Positions 31,288 to 39,719 of a stretch of DNA of 43,463 nucleotides are shown in pieces. The stretch's first letter is position 1, and every line of letters starts with the position of its first letter. The notes under the pieces are model-generated. The model worked only from the letters and a program-made list of their open reading frames with translations, was not told the DNA's origin and ran no database searches. A program made the position numbers and the translations under genes. Origin of the DNA: Bacteroidota bacterium (lineage in GTDB: Bacteria; Bacteroidota; Bacteroidia; Flavobacteriales_D; Sanyastnellaceae); NCBI GenBank assembly GCA_027621555.1, contig JAQCBJ010000012.1, forward strand, positions 1 through 43,463, written 5' to 3'.

Positions 31288-32563
31288 CAGGGTCCGAAGT
31301 TACGCGGGTCACGGTGACGTCCGCATGGCCTTTGTGAAAGCGAAGTGCGAGTGTGTCGCCCAAGGCCAAATCCGCCGCATCCCGCACCGCCTTGCCGTCC
31401 TTCCTTGCCACCGCAAACCCGCGCTGCAACATCTTGTCGGGATTCAAGGCATCGACGGTGCTGGCCAAGTGGGCCATGCGCTGGACGTGCTTTTCCAGCG
31501 CCTGCTTCGCCCAACTCGACACCTGTACGCGCGCGTGCGACAACCTCAGCGCTTCCGCGGCCAACATTTGGCGCGGTTGCAGGCGAAGCGTCTGCATGTC
31601 TTGCGCGAACCGTTCCCGTTCCCAGGTCAATCGCTGTTGCACACGCTGGCCCATGGCGAGGCTCCATTCGGCCAAGCGAGATCGTTCCGTGACCATGCGG
31701 TCGACGAGGAAATCGGCCACGGCGGTGGGGGTTTTGAAATCCCGGTGCGCCACGAGGTCAGCCACGCTGAGGTCCGTTTCGTGGCCAATGCCGGTCAGGA
31801 CGGGGTGCGGGCATTGAGCGATGGCCATGCAAAGCTCGAGGTCGTTGAAGGCGTCCAAGTCCAGCGCGGAACCGCCACCGCGAACCACCACCACGGCGTC
31901 GGGCGCCCAATCCTGGGCTCGTTGGATGGCGGCGATGAGCGTGGGCGGGGCTTCCTTTCCCTGCACGGTGGCGGGAAAGACCTCGACGTCAAACCCGACC
32001 CCCCATTCGTTCCGCAGCAGGTGCATCCCAAAATCCCGGAACCCCGACGTCCCCAGCGACCCCACAAGCGCGACCCGTTGCACGAGTCGGGGCAGGGGGA
32101 GGCCACGGTTCCATTCAAAGGCGCCGCGGGCCTTGAGCTCGGCAATCGTCGCTTGCTTGCGACGCTCCGCCTCCCCAATCATGGCCGACAGGTCAATTTC
32201 CTCTATGACGAGGCTGACCCCGTACACGGGATGGTAATTGACCCGGCCGCTGAATACGATTTCCGTGCCAGCGGACAGGACTTGATCGGTGGCCTCCCCG
32301 AGCGACTCGCGAACCGCCGCGTGTTGCGATTTCCAGATCGTTCCGCGCATGACGGCCATCCGAGAACCGTTCACTTCCTCAACCAATTCGAGGTACACGT
32401 GGCCGGAGGGGCTCTTGGAAATCTTGGCGATTTCCGCCTTGAACCACAGGGCACGGCCCTGCGTCACCTGTTCGAGGGTGCGCTTTAGACTCTCCCCAAG
32501 CTGGGAGAGCGTGTAAATCTTGCGTTCTTCTGTCTCTGCGCTCAACGTGCTGCCAACTTTCAA
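31280..32563 (-). CDS. xseA: Exodeoxyribonuclease VII large subunit
   Basis: The catalytic subunit of exonuclease VII. It has an N-terminal OB-fold (about 15-110, with IYTLSQLGESLKRTLEQV and ALWFKAEIAKISKSPSGHVY), then the nuclease core with VALVGSLGTSGFRDF, VVVVRGGGSALDLDAFND and TGIGHETDLSVADLVAHRD, and a coiled-coil region before the C-terminus. The 427-residue length is usual. The frame has no ATG near the start: TTG at 32563 overlaps the TGA of the upstream gene (TTGA), and a second TTG at 32545 would also fit. It precedes xseB. Confidence 0.92.
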   Translation of the reverse strand: MKVGSTLSAETEERKIYTLSQLGESLKRTLEQVTQGRALWFKAEIAKISKSPSGHVYLELVEEVNGSRMAVMRGTIWKSQHAAVRESLGEATDQVLSAGTEIVFSGRVNYHPVYGVSLVIEEIDLSAMIGEAERRKQATIAELKARGAFEWNRGLPLPRLVQRVALVGSLGTSGFRDFGMHLLRNEWGVGFDVEVFPATVQGKEAPPTLIAAIQRAQDWAPDAVVVVRGGGSALDLDAFNDLELCMAIAQCPHPVLTGIGHETDLSVADLVAHRDFKTPTAVADFLVDRMVTERSRLAEWSLAMGQRVQQRLTWERERFAQDMQTLRLQPRQMLAAEALRLSHARVQVSSWAKQALEKHVQRMAHLASTVDALNPDKMLQRGFAVARKDGKAVRDAADLALGDTLALRFHKGHADVTVTRVTSDPDE

Positions 32564-33125
32564 GACTCCCGAACCCCGTTCTCAGAGACAAAGCTCACGA
32601 CCTGAATGCCCGTGGTGGTCCATTCCGTGCGTTGCTGCGCTGCGACATGGGACGAATGGGTCACGCGGCCTGCGAGATCAGAGACCACCAAGCGTCCATG
32701 CACTGGAGCGGTCCACGTCCAGGTGTTGCCCGCCAAGAGCGAGGGACGATCCCACGAGGAGTTCAAGGTCTCGCCGACGGCTGTGCCGCCCGCTTCCGGC
32801 AGCGTGAACGTGGCGCCGACGTAGGTGTCGCCGCTGTTGCCGCCGTTTCCGTTCGCGGCGAGGGCGCTCATGTAGAAGTCCGCATCACCTGACCCCGCAT
32901 TGGATCCGTCCGCCAGGACCGACGTCCCTTGAACCCCGTAGGTCATGCTCGCGTCGCCGCCGTCACCGACGCACCTGTGTTGTTGTGGCAGCTCTTGCAC
33001 ACCGGGTCGGAGCCAGGAGCGCCTGTGCGGTCGCGGTTTTGTTCTTCCGCAACACCGATGGACGATGCAATCACGCCGACCAAACCGGCGAGAAAAAGGG
33101 GGGCGAGGAGGGACGAATGTTTCAT
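32560..33125 (-). pseudogene. Frameshifted secreted protein, choice-of-anchor V type with T9SS-like end
   Basis: Two overlapping frames together make one plausible protein. The first starts at the ATG at 33125: MKHSSLLAPLFLAGLVGVIA is a signal peptide, and TGAPGSDPVCKSCHNNTGAS is the start typical of choice-of-anchor V proteins, with one CxxCH. It hits a stop at 32943. The second frame continues the family pattern with GDASMTYGVQGTSVLADG, GDTYVGATFTLPEAG and a C-terminal piece (GRLVVSDLAGRVTHSSHVAA) like a T9SS sorting domain, ending at 32560. One base appears to be missing between about 32946 and 32972; no slippery heptamer is seen there. It may be a real mutation or a sequencing error. The end overlaps the xseA start. 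Confidence 0.7.
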
Positions 33126-33144
33126 GTGTGGGAAGCTACTGCGT

Positions 33145-33173
33145 TTTGGGCTTTTGAAAAAGCTGTATCTTTC
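33145..33173 (+). promoter_or_regulatory. Promoter of the SpoIIE-type phosphatase gene
   Basis: TTTG (33145-33148), a 17-base spacer and TATCTTTC (33166-33173), one base from TAnnTTTG. The box ends 18 bases before the GTG start at 33192. Confidence 0.5.
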
Positions 33174-33191
33174 CATAACGAACGACTTTAC

Positions 33192-34010
33192 GTGGACACT
33201 TCGCCTCTCTTTCAAGAATCCACGCTCGAGGAACGGTATCAACAGTCGCTGGAGGACATGCAGTACGCGCGTTCCATCCAGTCGATGATGGCTCCGACCC
33301 ACGAGCAATTGAACGCCCTGTTCCCCGAGTGCATGGTCTATGACCGGCCGATGGACCAGCTCAGCGGCGACTTCGTCTTCGTGGCCGAACGGGAGGAACT
33401 TTCCTACCTGGCGGTGTGCGACTGCACGGGGCACGGGATGAGCGCGGCGTTGATGACGGTGTTGGCGCGGGAGAAGATGTGGCAAGCGATGCACCGCGCC
33501 TCCGGGCCAGCTCACTTGCTCACGCGTTTGGACGAGAAGTTCAGGGCGGCAATGATGAATGGCGACGTGCACCGCATGCGCGCCATTGGCATGGGATTGG
33601 ATCTTGCTGTGCTGGCGTACGAGCCCAAGCTCAGCCGCATCCGGTTTGCCGGGGCCAAGCGTCCGCTGTGGATCGTTCGGAACGGAAAGCTTCTGGAATT
33701 CAAGGGAACCTCTCGGTCGATTGGTGGAGCCTATTGGCGCCAAATCCCGTTCGTCGAAACCACCCTTCAAGTCCGTCCAGGCGACAGCATCTTCATGTTC
33801 TCGGACGGTGTTTCGGACCAGTTTGGCGGCCCCAAGGACCAAAAGCTCAAGCTCAAAGGCCTACGAACCTTGGTGCTGATGCTTTCCGAATTGCCGCCCG
33901 CCGACCAGCACGAGTTCATCAAAACGTGGCTCACGTCGTGGCAAGGTGAGTCGGCTTCGACGGACGACCAGTTGCTGATTTCGTTCCAAATCCCGACTTT
34001 GGGCGAATGA
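33192..34010 (+). CDS. SpoIIE/PP2C-type serine phosphatase
   Basis: The 272-residue product is a stand-alone PPM phosphatase of the SpoIIE/RsbU family, which dephosphorylates partner-switching proteins. Motifs: MDQLSGDFVFVAEREEL (metal-binding GD), VCDCTGHGMSAALMTVLA (the family DxxGHG written DCTGHG), FAGAKRPLWIV and FMFSDGVSDQFGG (metal-binding SDG). It has a short helical N-terminus (LEERYQQSLEDMQYARSIQS) and no transmembrane or sensor domain. The GTG start at 33192 fits the promoter just upstream; an in-frame ATG at 33117 would overlap the divergent gene. Its substrate is unknown; the window also encodes a SiaB-like kinase at 6427-7050. Confidence 0.85.
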   Translation: MDTSPLFQESTLEERYQQSLEDMQYARSIQSMMAPTHEQLNALFPECMVYDRPMDQLSGDFVFVAEREELSYLAVCDCTGHGMSAALMTVLAREKMWQAMHRASGPAHLLTRLDEKFRAAMMNGDVHRMRAIGMGLDLAVLAYEPKLSRIRFAGAKRPLWIVRNGKLLEFKGTSRSIGGAYWRQIPFVETTLQVRPGDSIFMFSDGVSDQFGGPKDQKLKLKGLRTLVLMLSELPPADQHEFIKTWLTSWQGESASTDDQLLISFQIPTLGE

Positions 34011-34390
34011 GACGATTCAAGTGGGTTTTCGTGGCCGGCTGTTTGATTGCGGGTTACGTCGCGGTGTCCATGTACAACAAGCCGCACAAGGATTACGCTT
34101 CTGAGGAAGTGGCCAAATCGTGGACCGCCGACGAACTCGTCGCGTGGTACACGTCCCATCCCGCAGAGGACCATGCGCAATGGCAAGAAAAAGTCATTGC
34201 CGTCACCGGAGAAGTGACCTCGGCCGACGACCGCGGGGTCATTCTCGCTCCGGGTGTGGTCGTGACCTGGGAAACGGGAGCGGCTCCGGACCAAGCCCCT
34301 TCAGGACAGGTTTCCATCAAAGGGCGCGTGGTGGGGTTCGACGATTTGTTTGGCGAGGTCCGGTTGGATCACGCTCGACTCACGCCTTGA
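34007..34390 (+). CDS. OB-fold tRNA_anti-like membrane-anchored protein
   Basis: The 127-residue protein starts with one transmembrane helix (FKWVFVAGCLIAGYVAVSMY) followed by NKPHKDYASEEVAKSWTADE and an OB-fold-like part with KVIAVTGEVTSADDRGVIL and GQVSIKGRVVGFDDLFGEVR. This pattern matches the tRNA_anti-like family found in Bacteroidota. The name reflects the fold, and tRNA binding is not shown. The start codon overlaps the stop of the phosphatase gene by four bases (ATGA), so the two are translationally coupled. Confidence 0.75.
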   Translation: MRRFKWVFVAGCLIAGYVAVSMYNKPHKDYASEEVAKSWTADELVAWYTSHPAEDHAQWQEKVIAVTGEVTSADDRGVILAPGVVVTWETGAAPDQAPSGQVSIKGRVVGFDDLFGEVRLDHARLTP

Positions 34391-34444
34391 CATTCTTCAC
34401 GATTTCTTGACGCGTTGGGAGGCTCGTGGCTCGAACAGGGGGGT

Positions 34445-34452
34445 GAATTTTG
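34445..34452 (+). promoter_or_regulatory. -7-like box of the phosphatase/ArsC-like gene, apparently leaderless
   Basis: GAATTTTG is followed by CACC and the ATG at 34457. It differs from TAnnTTTG only at the first base. This supports the longer product with a lipoprotein-like start. Confidence 0.4.
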
Positions 34453-34456
34453 CACC

Positions 34457-35182
34457 ATGTCTTCGCCCTTGACCCGCGGTGGGCTTGCCATGTTGGTGGC
34501 CTCTGCCATGTTTTCCTGCACTTCTCCCGTTTCCATGGATTCCTCGTTGTTGCACCCTCGACTCGCCGAAGCGGCGAATGAACTTTTGCCAGGCAACCAG
34601 GCCATGGATGCCGAGCGTGTCGCGGAGTTGAATGAACTCGCGGCGTGGGTAGGTGAAGAGCTTTCCGCTCATGGCCACGTGGACCTGACCTTCATCTGCA
34701 CCCACAACAGCCGACGGAGCCATTTGGCGCAGGTTTGGGCTCAAGTCGCGGCGGACATGGCGGGACTCGAAGGCGTGCGCACGTTCAGCGGAGGCACGGA
34801 GGCGACGGCGTGCAACCCACGGACCGTGGCGGCGATGCAGCGCGCGGGGTTTGACGTGGTTGTCGCCGACACCCTGCACGGTGCCACGAACCCGACCTAC
34901 GAAGTCACGGCCGGTCCCGCCCTCGCGTCCATGCGTTGTTTCAGCAAGACCTACGGCCACGAGTCGAATCCGGGCGAGGGCTTCGGTGCGGTGATGACGT
35001 GCAGCAGCGCAGACCGCGGTTGCCCCGTCGTGTACGGCTCAGCCGCACGTTTCTCCACGCCCTACCTCGACCCCAAAATCAGCGACGGGACGGCGGAAGA
35101 GGACAGCACCTACGACGCCCGCCTGCGCCAAATCGGCGCGGAAATGCTCTATGTCATGGGCCGAGTGGTCGAAGGGAAATAA
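34457..35182 (+). CDS. Low-molecular-weight phosphatase / arsenate reductase-like protein
   Basis: The 241-residue protein belongs to the Bacteroidota family with FICTHNSRRSHLAQVWAQ: C81 and the following Arg residues form the phosphate-binding loop of LMW tyrosine phosphatases and ArsC-type arsenate reductases. Further family motifs are TFSGGTEATACNPRTV and FGAVMTCSSADRGCPVVYG. Relatives I recall are cytoplasmic and lack a signal sequence. Here the start at 34457 adds MSSPLTRGGLAMLVASAMFS followed by Cys, which looks like a lipoprotein signal. A start at 34535 (MDSSLLHPR) would give the usual short form. The promoter-box spacing favours 34457, so localisation is open. No arsenic gene is adjacent. 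Confidence 0.75.
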   Translation: MSSPLTRGGLAMLVASAMFSCTSPVSMDSSLLHPRLAEAANELLPGNQAMDAERVAELNELAAWVGEELSAHGHVDLTFICTHNSRRSHLAQVWAQVAADMAGLEGVRTFSGGTEATACNPRTVAAMQRAGFDVVVADTLHGATNPTYEVTAGPALASMRCFSKTYGHESNPGEGFGAVMTCSSADRGCPVVYGSAARFSTPYLDPKISDGTAEEDSTYDARLRQIGAEMLYVMGRVVEGK

Positions 35183-35189
35183 GCGGGCG

Positions 35190-36482
35190 TCACCCGGTTG
35201 CGAGCCACACCAGGTACACTCCTGTAAACAGGGTCAGGAACGCCAACCCGGCCCAAGCCCAAGCCCGCAAGACCGGACCTGGACGCCCCGCCTCGTCAAA
35301 CGCATTTCTCGTGACCAGTCGCAGGTTCCACCATGCGATGACAGGGGCGACCACGAAGGACAGGGTGGTGGCGATGTCGACGAGGAGTTTGATTTGGCCT
35401 GCGAACTGAAGCACGATGCCAAGGCCGCCCGCGGCGACGAGGATCAACGCCCACGATTCCGTTCGACGTGTAGCTTCCGTGTGGCGAGCGGCTGCCCAGG
35501 CACGGCTCAGGCTCCGGCCGTACCCGTCGAGCACCGCGAGGCAGGTTCCGAGCATCGCACTGAAGGCGGCGAGCCCCATCACCGGGCCACTCCACGCTCC
35601 GAACTGCTTGGCGTACAGGCCGACAATCCCCGCTGCAAACCCCGCGCTGCTGTCCGGGAGCGTTTCGCCGGTGCGATGCATCAAGAGCGCTCCGAGGGTT
35701 AAGAACCCAAGGGCCAGCACCGCCGAGACCAGAAATCCAAAGTTGAATTCTCGCAACGTCTCTCGAAGGGTGGGGCGGTAGCCCGAGCTTTTGATCCGTT
35801 CCAACGTCCAAATGCTGTTCCACGTGCTCAAGTCCACCGCGGTCGGCATCCACCCCATCAGGGCGATCAAAAACCCGAGGCTGGGCGTGAACGTGCGCCA
35901 TTCGTCGAGCCTTGCGGCGAGCACTTCGGGATTGGGCTCGGGAGGAGATGCCACGGCCATGGAAACGGCCGCCACAGTGCTCACGACGAGCAGGGCGGCG
36001 AGCACCTTGATGAGTTTGTCGAGGGTGTCGAACTTTCCCCAAAGCAAGAGCAGGGTGGAGGCCACAAACAGGACGGCTGCCACCCACGGAGTGGAGGGCT
36101 GTCCGGCCCAAGCGGAAATGCCGAGGAGGTGATCGAGGAACGCGGCTGTGACCAACCCGACGGCCGCGGCGACGAAGAAGCACGTCGCCAAACTGAGCAC
36201 CAAATACATCCAGGACGCGCCCTTGCCCAAGGACCGGTATCCCTCAATCAGCGATTCGCCTGTGATGGAAGCGTAGCGCGATCCGAATTCGAAAAACGGG
36301 TATTTGGCCGCGTTGGCTGCCACGACGGCCCACACCAACCCAAACCCCGCCATGGCCCCAGCGCGCGTCGATTGCACAAGGTGCGACACGCCGATGCACG
36401 TCGAGGCGAACAAGATGCCTGGCCCCAAGACGCGCATCCAGCGGCTCAGACCGCGCTCAGTGGGCGAGGGGGTCTCCGTCAA
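35190..36482 (-). CDS. Nramp-like metal ion transporter with altered metal-binding motifs
   Basis: A 430-residue integral membrane protein with about eleven helices. It matches the Nramp fold (LGPGILFASTCIGVSHLVQS as helix 1 and MGWMPTAVDLSTWNSIW as helix 6). The canonical metal-binding residues are changed: the helix-1 DPGN is GVSH here, and the helix-6 MPH is MPTAVD. It therefore belongs to the divergent Nramp-related group seen in Bacteroidota; whether it carries divalent metals, magnesium or something else is unknown. It is the last gene of a minus-strand operon, and its start overlaps the preceding small gene by 26 bases. A later ATG at 36437 is possible. Confidence 0.8.
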   Translation of the reverse strand: MTETPSPTERGLSRWMRVLGPGILFASTCIGVSHLVQSTRAGAMAGFGLVWAVVAANAAKYPFFEFGSRYASITGESLIEGYRSLGKGASWMYLVLSLATCFFVAAAVGLVTAAFLDHLLGISAWAGQPSTPWVAAVLFVASTLLLLWGKFDTLDKLIKVLAALLVVSTVAAVSMAVASPPEPNPEVLAARLDEWRTFTPSLGFLIALMGWMPTAVDLSTWNSIWTLERIKSSGYRPTLRETLREFNFGFLVSAVLALGFLTLGALLMHRTGETLPDSSAGFAAGIVGLYAKQFGAWSGPVMGLAAFSAMLGTCLAVLDGYGRSLSRAWAAARHTEATRRTESWALILVAAGGLGIVLQFAGQIKLLVDIATTLSFVVAPVIAWWNLRLVTRNAFDEAGRPGPVLRAWAWAGLAFLTLFTGVYLVWLATG

Positions 36483-36651
36483 GGGGGGTGTCTTGGCGTT
36501 TCTTCAGCTCGTCGAGGTGGCGGTACGTGACGTACATCTTCCAGCCGACGACGGCTTTTTGGATTCCATTCAAACGCGTCAGATCGGGCACCTTGTGAAT
36601 GGACGGCAACAGCACCTTGTTCAGGCGCGAAAGAAGTCCCCAAACGCTCAT
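36457..36651 (-). CDS. Small conserved protein, 64 residues
   Basis: The product starts MSVWGLLSRLNKVLLPSIHK and continues LTRLNGIQKAVVGWKMYVTY. This resembles a short protein of Flavobacteriales with the pattern LxKLNKLxLPS and AxxGWxxYVT, from memory; no function is known. Its ATG overlaps the stop of the upstream gene by four bases (ATGA) and its end overlaps the Nramp-like gene. Such tight coupling on both sides supports a real gene. Confidence 0.65.
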   Translation of the reverse strand: MSVWGLLSRLNKVLLPSIHKVPDLTRLNGIQKAVVGWKMYVTYRHLDELKKRQDTPLDGDPLAH

Positions 36652-37196
36652 TCGTCCCCACCTTTGGAGGAGCCCTTGAACTGGTCTTCCTTGTATTTGA
36701 ACAAGACGTTGAACGTGGTCAAGCTGCCGTAGATGCGGGTGATGTACTGCTGCAAGTTGACCTTGTCTTCGTCGCTGAGTTTTTCCTGGGCGTTGATCTG
36801 CTGCTCCATGACCCGCAAGCGGTCGCGCACCATCACAATCTTGTGGAAGAAGGTCTCCATGGGGACCTCTTTCGATTGCAGTGAACTGTCCTCCGGTTGA
36901 AGGATCAGGGTTCCGCCTTCCCAGCGCTCGCCCAGTTCGATGGGGGCGGGTTCGATGTACTGCTCGATGCGGTACATGTGCTCTTCAAAGACTTGTTCGA
37001 CCGCGGCGGTGATGTCGGAGAGGTCGGCGCCTGCGCCTTCCATGCCCTCTTCCGTCACGGTCCACCCGTCGTAGGATTTTCCGATTTCCTTTTCGCCAAC
37101 GTCTTTGAAGTAGACGCGCCAAAAGTCTCCGTCTTGGTTGAAAATCACCCCCTCACCGTGAGTGGGATGTTCAACCGTTGCGCCGAGTTGTGCCAT
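36648..37196 (-). CDS. Conserved hypothetical protein
   Basis: A 182-residue soluble protein. The N-terminal 45 residues (MAQLGATVEHPTHGEGVIFN, then WRVYFKDVGEKEIGKSYDGW) resemble a small SH3-like or chromo-like barrel, as seen in proteins beginning with V-x-H-P-x-x-G-x-G. The remainder is helical and acidic (AQEKLSDEDKVNLQQYITRI). I recall similar proteins in Flavobacteriales without a known role. The start at 37196 is an ATG, preferred to the TTG at 37205. It is the first gene of the operon with the 64-residue protein and the Nramp-like transporter. Confidence 0.7.
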   Translation of the reverse strand: MAQLGATVEHPTHGEGVIFNQDGDFWRVYFKDVGEKEIGKSYDGWTVTEEGMEGAGADLSDITAAVEQVFEEHMYRIEQYIEPAPIELGERWEGGTLILQPEDSSLQSKEVPMETFFHKIVMVRDRLRVMEQQINAQEKLSDEDKVNLQQYITRIYGSLTTFNVLFKYKEDQFKGSSKGGDE

Positions 37197-37325
37197 GCCA
37201 CGCAAAGTGCAACCTGAAGGGGGGTGTAGAACGTAAGGGATGAAAGGCGTTTCAACATTTCGTCGTGGGAATTTGGACGCTGGGGTGTCGCGTGCGCCCG
37301 ACTTCTCCTCTGAACTTCACACCCC

Positions 37326-38270
37326 ATGAGCGAAACTCCGACCAAACTCCCTTCCTCCAGCCGACTTGCGCGCTGGGACCGCATTGGCCTTGTGGCCCTC
37401 ATTTTGGTCGGCTGCTCGAGCGGCATGGTGGCCTTGGTCGGGGGAACGGACGCCGAGGAAGAAGCGTTCACACGCCTGACTCACCCCAAACCCGTGGTCG
37501 CCCTCCAGAAGAAGGAAGCTCACCCCGTGTTGTTGCGCCGAAGAAGCAACCCGTCGGCCCAGGAAGAGGCGGAACACCACGAATCCCAAGCGGCGGTCTT
37601 GGACCGGAATGCAGCTCCTGCGGCAGCGCCGGAGCCTGAGGTCGTTCCTTCCCCGGCCGCTGAACCGCCTGCCGCTCCCGAGGAGACGCCTCAAGCGACA
37701 GAGCGCGACAAGACCATCTTGCCCTGCAGTTGTTGCCGCAAGACGATGCGCGTCCCCAAGAATCCCTACACGGCCCACCAATCTGCAGCCCGCGCGTTGC
37801 CCAACAGCTTCTTCGTCAAGAACGACGTCGAGCTCAATGCTGGAAAGCGAAACGGAAAGCTTGTGGAGATCACGGACGGTCGCGGGTACCGCGTGGACCG
37901 GTTGACGCACAGCCACCCGTGGCTGCTCCCCGAGACGTACCAGTTGCTGAAGGACATGGGCAACGATTTCGCCGACGCCATGGAAGGCACCAAGAGCGAG
38001 GGCGCCGTGTTTCGCGTCACGTCTGTCACCCGAACGGACAAGCAACAGCGCAGGCTGCGCCGCCGCAACGCCAACGCGACCAACAGCCAGAGCACGCACA
38101 GTTACGGCGCGTCGTTTGACGTTGCGTTCATCGATCGCTTTGACGATTCTGCCAATTGCGGAACACCCACCCGTGAGATGGAGCGTCTTTTGAACCGCTA
38201 CCAAAAAGCAGGCATCATCTACGTCATCCCCGAGGGGAATTGCATGCACATCACGCTGCGCAAGCCTTGA
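37326..38270 (+). CDS. M15-like peptidase domain protein (DUF5715 type), membrane anchored
   Basis: A 314-residue protein with one transmembrane helix near residues 20-40 (GLVALILVGCSSGMVALVGG), a Pro/Ala/Glu-rich spacer (about 90-130), and a C-terminal domain with THSYGASFDVAFI and a final MHITLRK. The His-x6-Asp plus later His arrangement is that of zinc D-Ala-D-Ala carboxypeptidases of family M15 (VanY-like), and TSVTRTDKQQRRL fits the DUF5715 group. A role in cell-wall or envelope maintenance is likely. The helix contains GCSS, but its position does not fit a standard lipobox. It is divergent from the 37196 operon. Confidence 0.7.
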   Translation: MSETPTKLPSSSRLARWDRIGLVALILVGCSSGMVALVGGTDAEEEAFTRLTHPKPVVALQKKEAHPVLLRRRSNPSAQEEAEHHESQAAVLDRNAAPAAAPEPEVVPSPAAEPPAAPEETPQATERDKTILPCSCCRKTMRVPKNPYTAHQSAARALPNSFFVKNDVELNAGKRNGKLVEITDGRGYRVDRLTHSHPWLLPETYQLLKDMGNDFADAMEGTKSEGAVFRVTSVTRTDKQQRRLRRRNANATNSQSTHSYGASFDVAFIDRFDDSANCGTPTREMERLLNRYQKAGIIYVIPEGNCMHITLRKP

Positions 38271-38272
38271 GC

Positions 38273-39676
38273 TTAGTGCGTGACGGAAAGCACCTGAGGG
38301 GCAAATCCGTCCGCCACCATCAACCACATTCCTGCAGGCAGGTCCTGCACGTCGAGGCGTGACCCCTGACCTTGCTTGGCCACGGCGCCAGTCATGCTGC
38401 GCACCGACCACGTTGCGGCCGGGTTGAGCCCGTGTAGCGTCACCACATCCGAAGCGGGGTTAGGAAAGGCCGTGAATTCGGCCAGGCCTGGCTCACGCAC
38501 GGCGGTGGCGCATTCCTCCACTTGGTCTTGAATCCACAGCGTTCCGCCAAAAATGGCGAAGCCAGCGCATTGTCCGTGGTCGTAGGCCCCGAGGTTGGTT
38601 GTGGTGTGCATCGTGCTGCCGTTCTCGGTCATCCAGGTGTCCGCGGTGAGGGCGTTTTGGTAAAACACCTGCTCGTCTTGCGTGCAGTAGTACATCTCCA
38701 CGGGCACCTCGGGGATCCACTGGTACACGTCGTTGTCTTGGGCCGCGACAATGAACGGGTGCGTGGGGTCGCCGAGGATGTCGTCGACGAGCCCGGGCTG
38801 CATCAGTTCTTCGAGCGTGGCTGGGCACGCGGTGTTGATGGTAGCCGCGTCGTTGGTGCCGTCAAACAGCGGCGGCAAGGTCGTGGCGTAAGGCTCCTGG
38901 AAAACCTCCGAGAGCTCTGTGTAGAGCGTGCCGTAGTAGCTGTTCCAGCCAATGACGTTGTAGGCCAAATACGCCGGATTCGAATACGTCGTAGACTCGA
39001 ACGTCAAAGGGAATTGTGTCCCGCTGATGTCGTACGGACCACTTCCGGGCACGGCCGCCGTCAAAGGAAAGTCGTCGCCGTACGACGTGGTGGCGAGGTC
39101 CCGGGCCAAGGCCATGGCGGCGTGGCCGCCTTGGGAATAGCCGGAGATGAAGTTTTGGCCATTCAAGGAGTAGCCAAGCTCGTCGCTCAACGTGGAAGCC
39201 GCCTTCATCAAGAAGTAGCCGGCGTCCGACTCCGAGCGCGCGTGCACGTACGGGTGCATCAGTTCGCTGGTGCCGAGACCGACGTAATCCGGCATCAAGA
39301 CGAGCTGGCCGAGGGTGGACATCAAGCCTCCAAAGGTGCCTTCGATGCTCATGAAGGACGGGGCGTCTGTGCGCTTGAAGATGGTTCCGTGCATGTACAC
39401 GTGGATGGGGAGTCCGCATGGGTCGTCAAACCCTTGGGGCACGAACAGCGCGCCACTGACTTCAACCGTGTCCTCGAGGTACGGCATGTCGTAGGTGACG
39501 CGGTACATGTTGACGTCGTAGTCCGCGGAGAACGACTCGCTGGGAATGCCAAACACCGCCGCGGTCGCCGCAAGCTGGCCTTGGGTGATCGTGGTTTGCA
39601 GTTCTGCGGTTTGGGCGAGGCCAGCGAAATGAAGGACGCAGCCTAATGCCAAAGTGAAGGTGAATTTGGTTGTCAT
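38273..39676 (-). CDS. Secreted alpha/beta-hydrolase (lipase-like) with T9SS sorting domain
   Basis: The 467-residue protein starts MTTKFTFTLALGCVLHFAGL, a signal peptide ending near GLAQ. The alpha/beta-hydrolase domain has HVYMHGTIFKRT (oxyanion region), LVLMPDYVGLGTSELMHPYV and the nucleophile elbow GYSQGGHAAMAL, typical of secretory lipases and cutinase-like esterases. A later Asp and His (IVAAQDNDVYQWIP, AYDHGQCAGF) could complete the triad. The last 75 residues (EFTAFPNPASDVVTLHGLNP and onward) are a T9SS type A sorting domain. It should be a surface or released esterase. It is convergent with the M15-like gene, with only two bases between. Confidence 0.9.
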   Translation of the reverse strand: MTTKFTFTLALGCVLHFAGLAQTAELQTTITQGQLAATAAVFGIPSESFSADYDVNMYRVTYDMPYLEDTVEVSGALFVPQGFDDPCGLPIHVYMHGTIFKRTDAPSFMSIEGTFGGLMSTLGQLVLMPDYVGLGTSELMHPYVHARSESDAGYFLMKAASTLSDELGYSLNGQNFISGYSQGGHAAMALARDLATTSYGDDFPLTAAVPGSGPYDISGTQFPLTFESTTYSNPAYLAYNVIGWNSYYGTLYTELSEVFQEPYATTLPPLFDGTNDAATINTACPATLEELMQPGLVDDILGDPTHPFIVAAQDNDVYQWIPEVPVEMYYCTQDEQVFYQNALTADTWMTENGSTMHTTTNLGAYDHGQCAGFAIFGGTLWIQDQVEECATAVREPGLAEFTAFPNPASDVVTLHGLNPAATWSVRSMTGAVAKQGQGSRLDVQDLPAGMWLMVADGFAPQVLSVTH

Positions 39677-39719
39677 GTGAATCGGTTTCGAGGTGGCCTA
39701 AGGTAGGGGCCCAAACGCA

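Noticed and set aside
31265-32488. A 407-codon plus-strand frame opposite xseA
   Set aside because: Shadow of a well-recognised exonuclease gene.
32943-33000. Programmed -1 frameshift in the choice-of-anchor V type gene
   Set aside because: No X-XXY-YYZ slippery heptamer or clear downstream pseudoknot is visible in the overlap; a one-base lesion is simpler.
38522-39646. A 374-codon plus-strand frame opposite the lipase-like gene
   Set aside because: Shadow frame with Val/Arg/His-rich translation and no recognisable start or domain.
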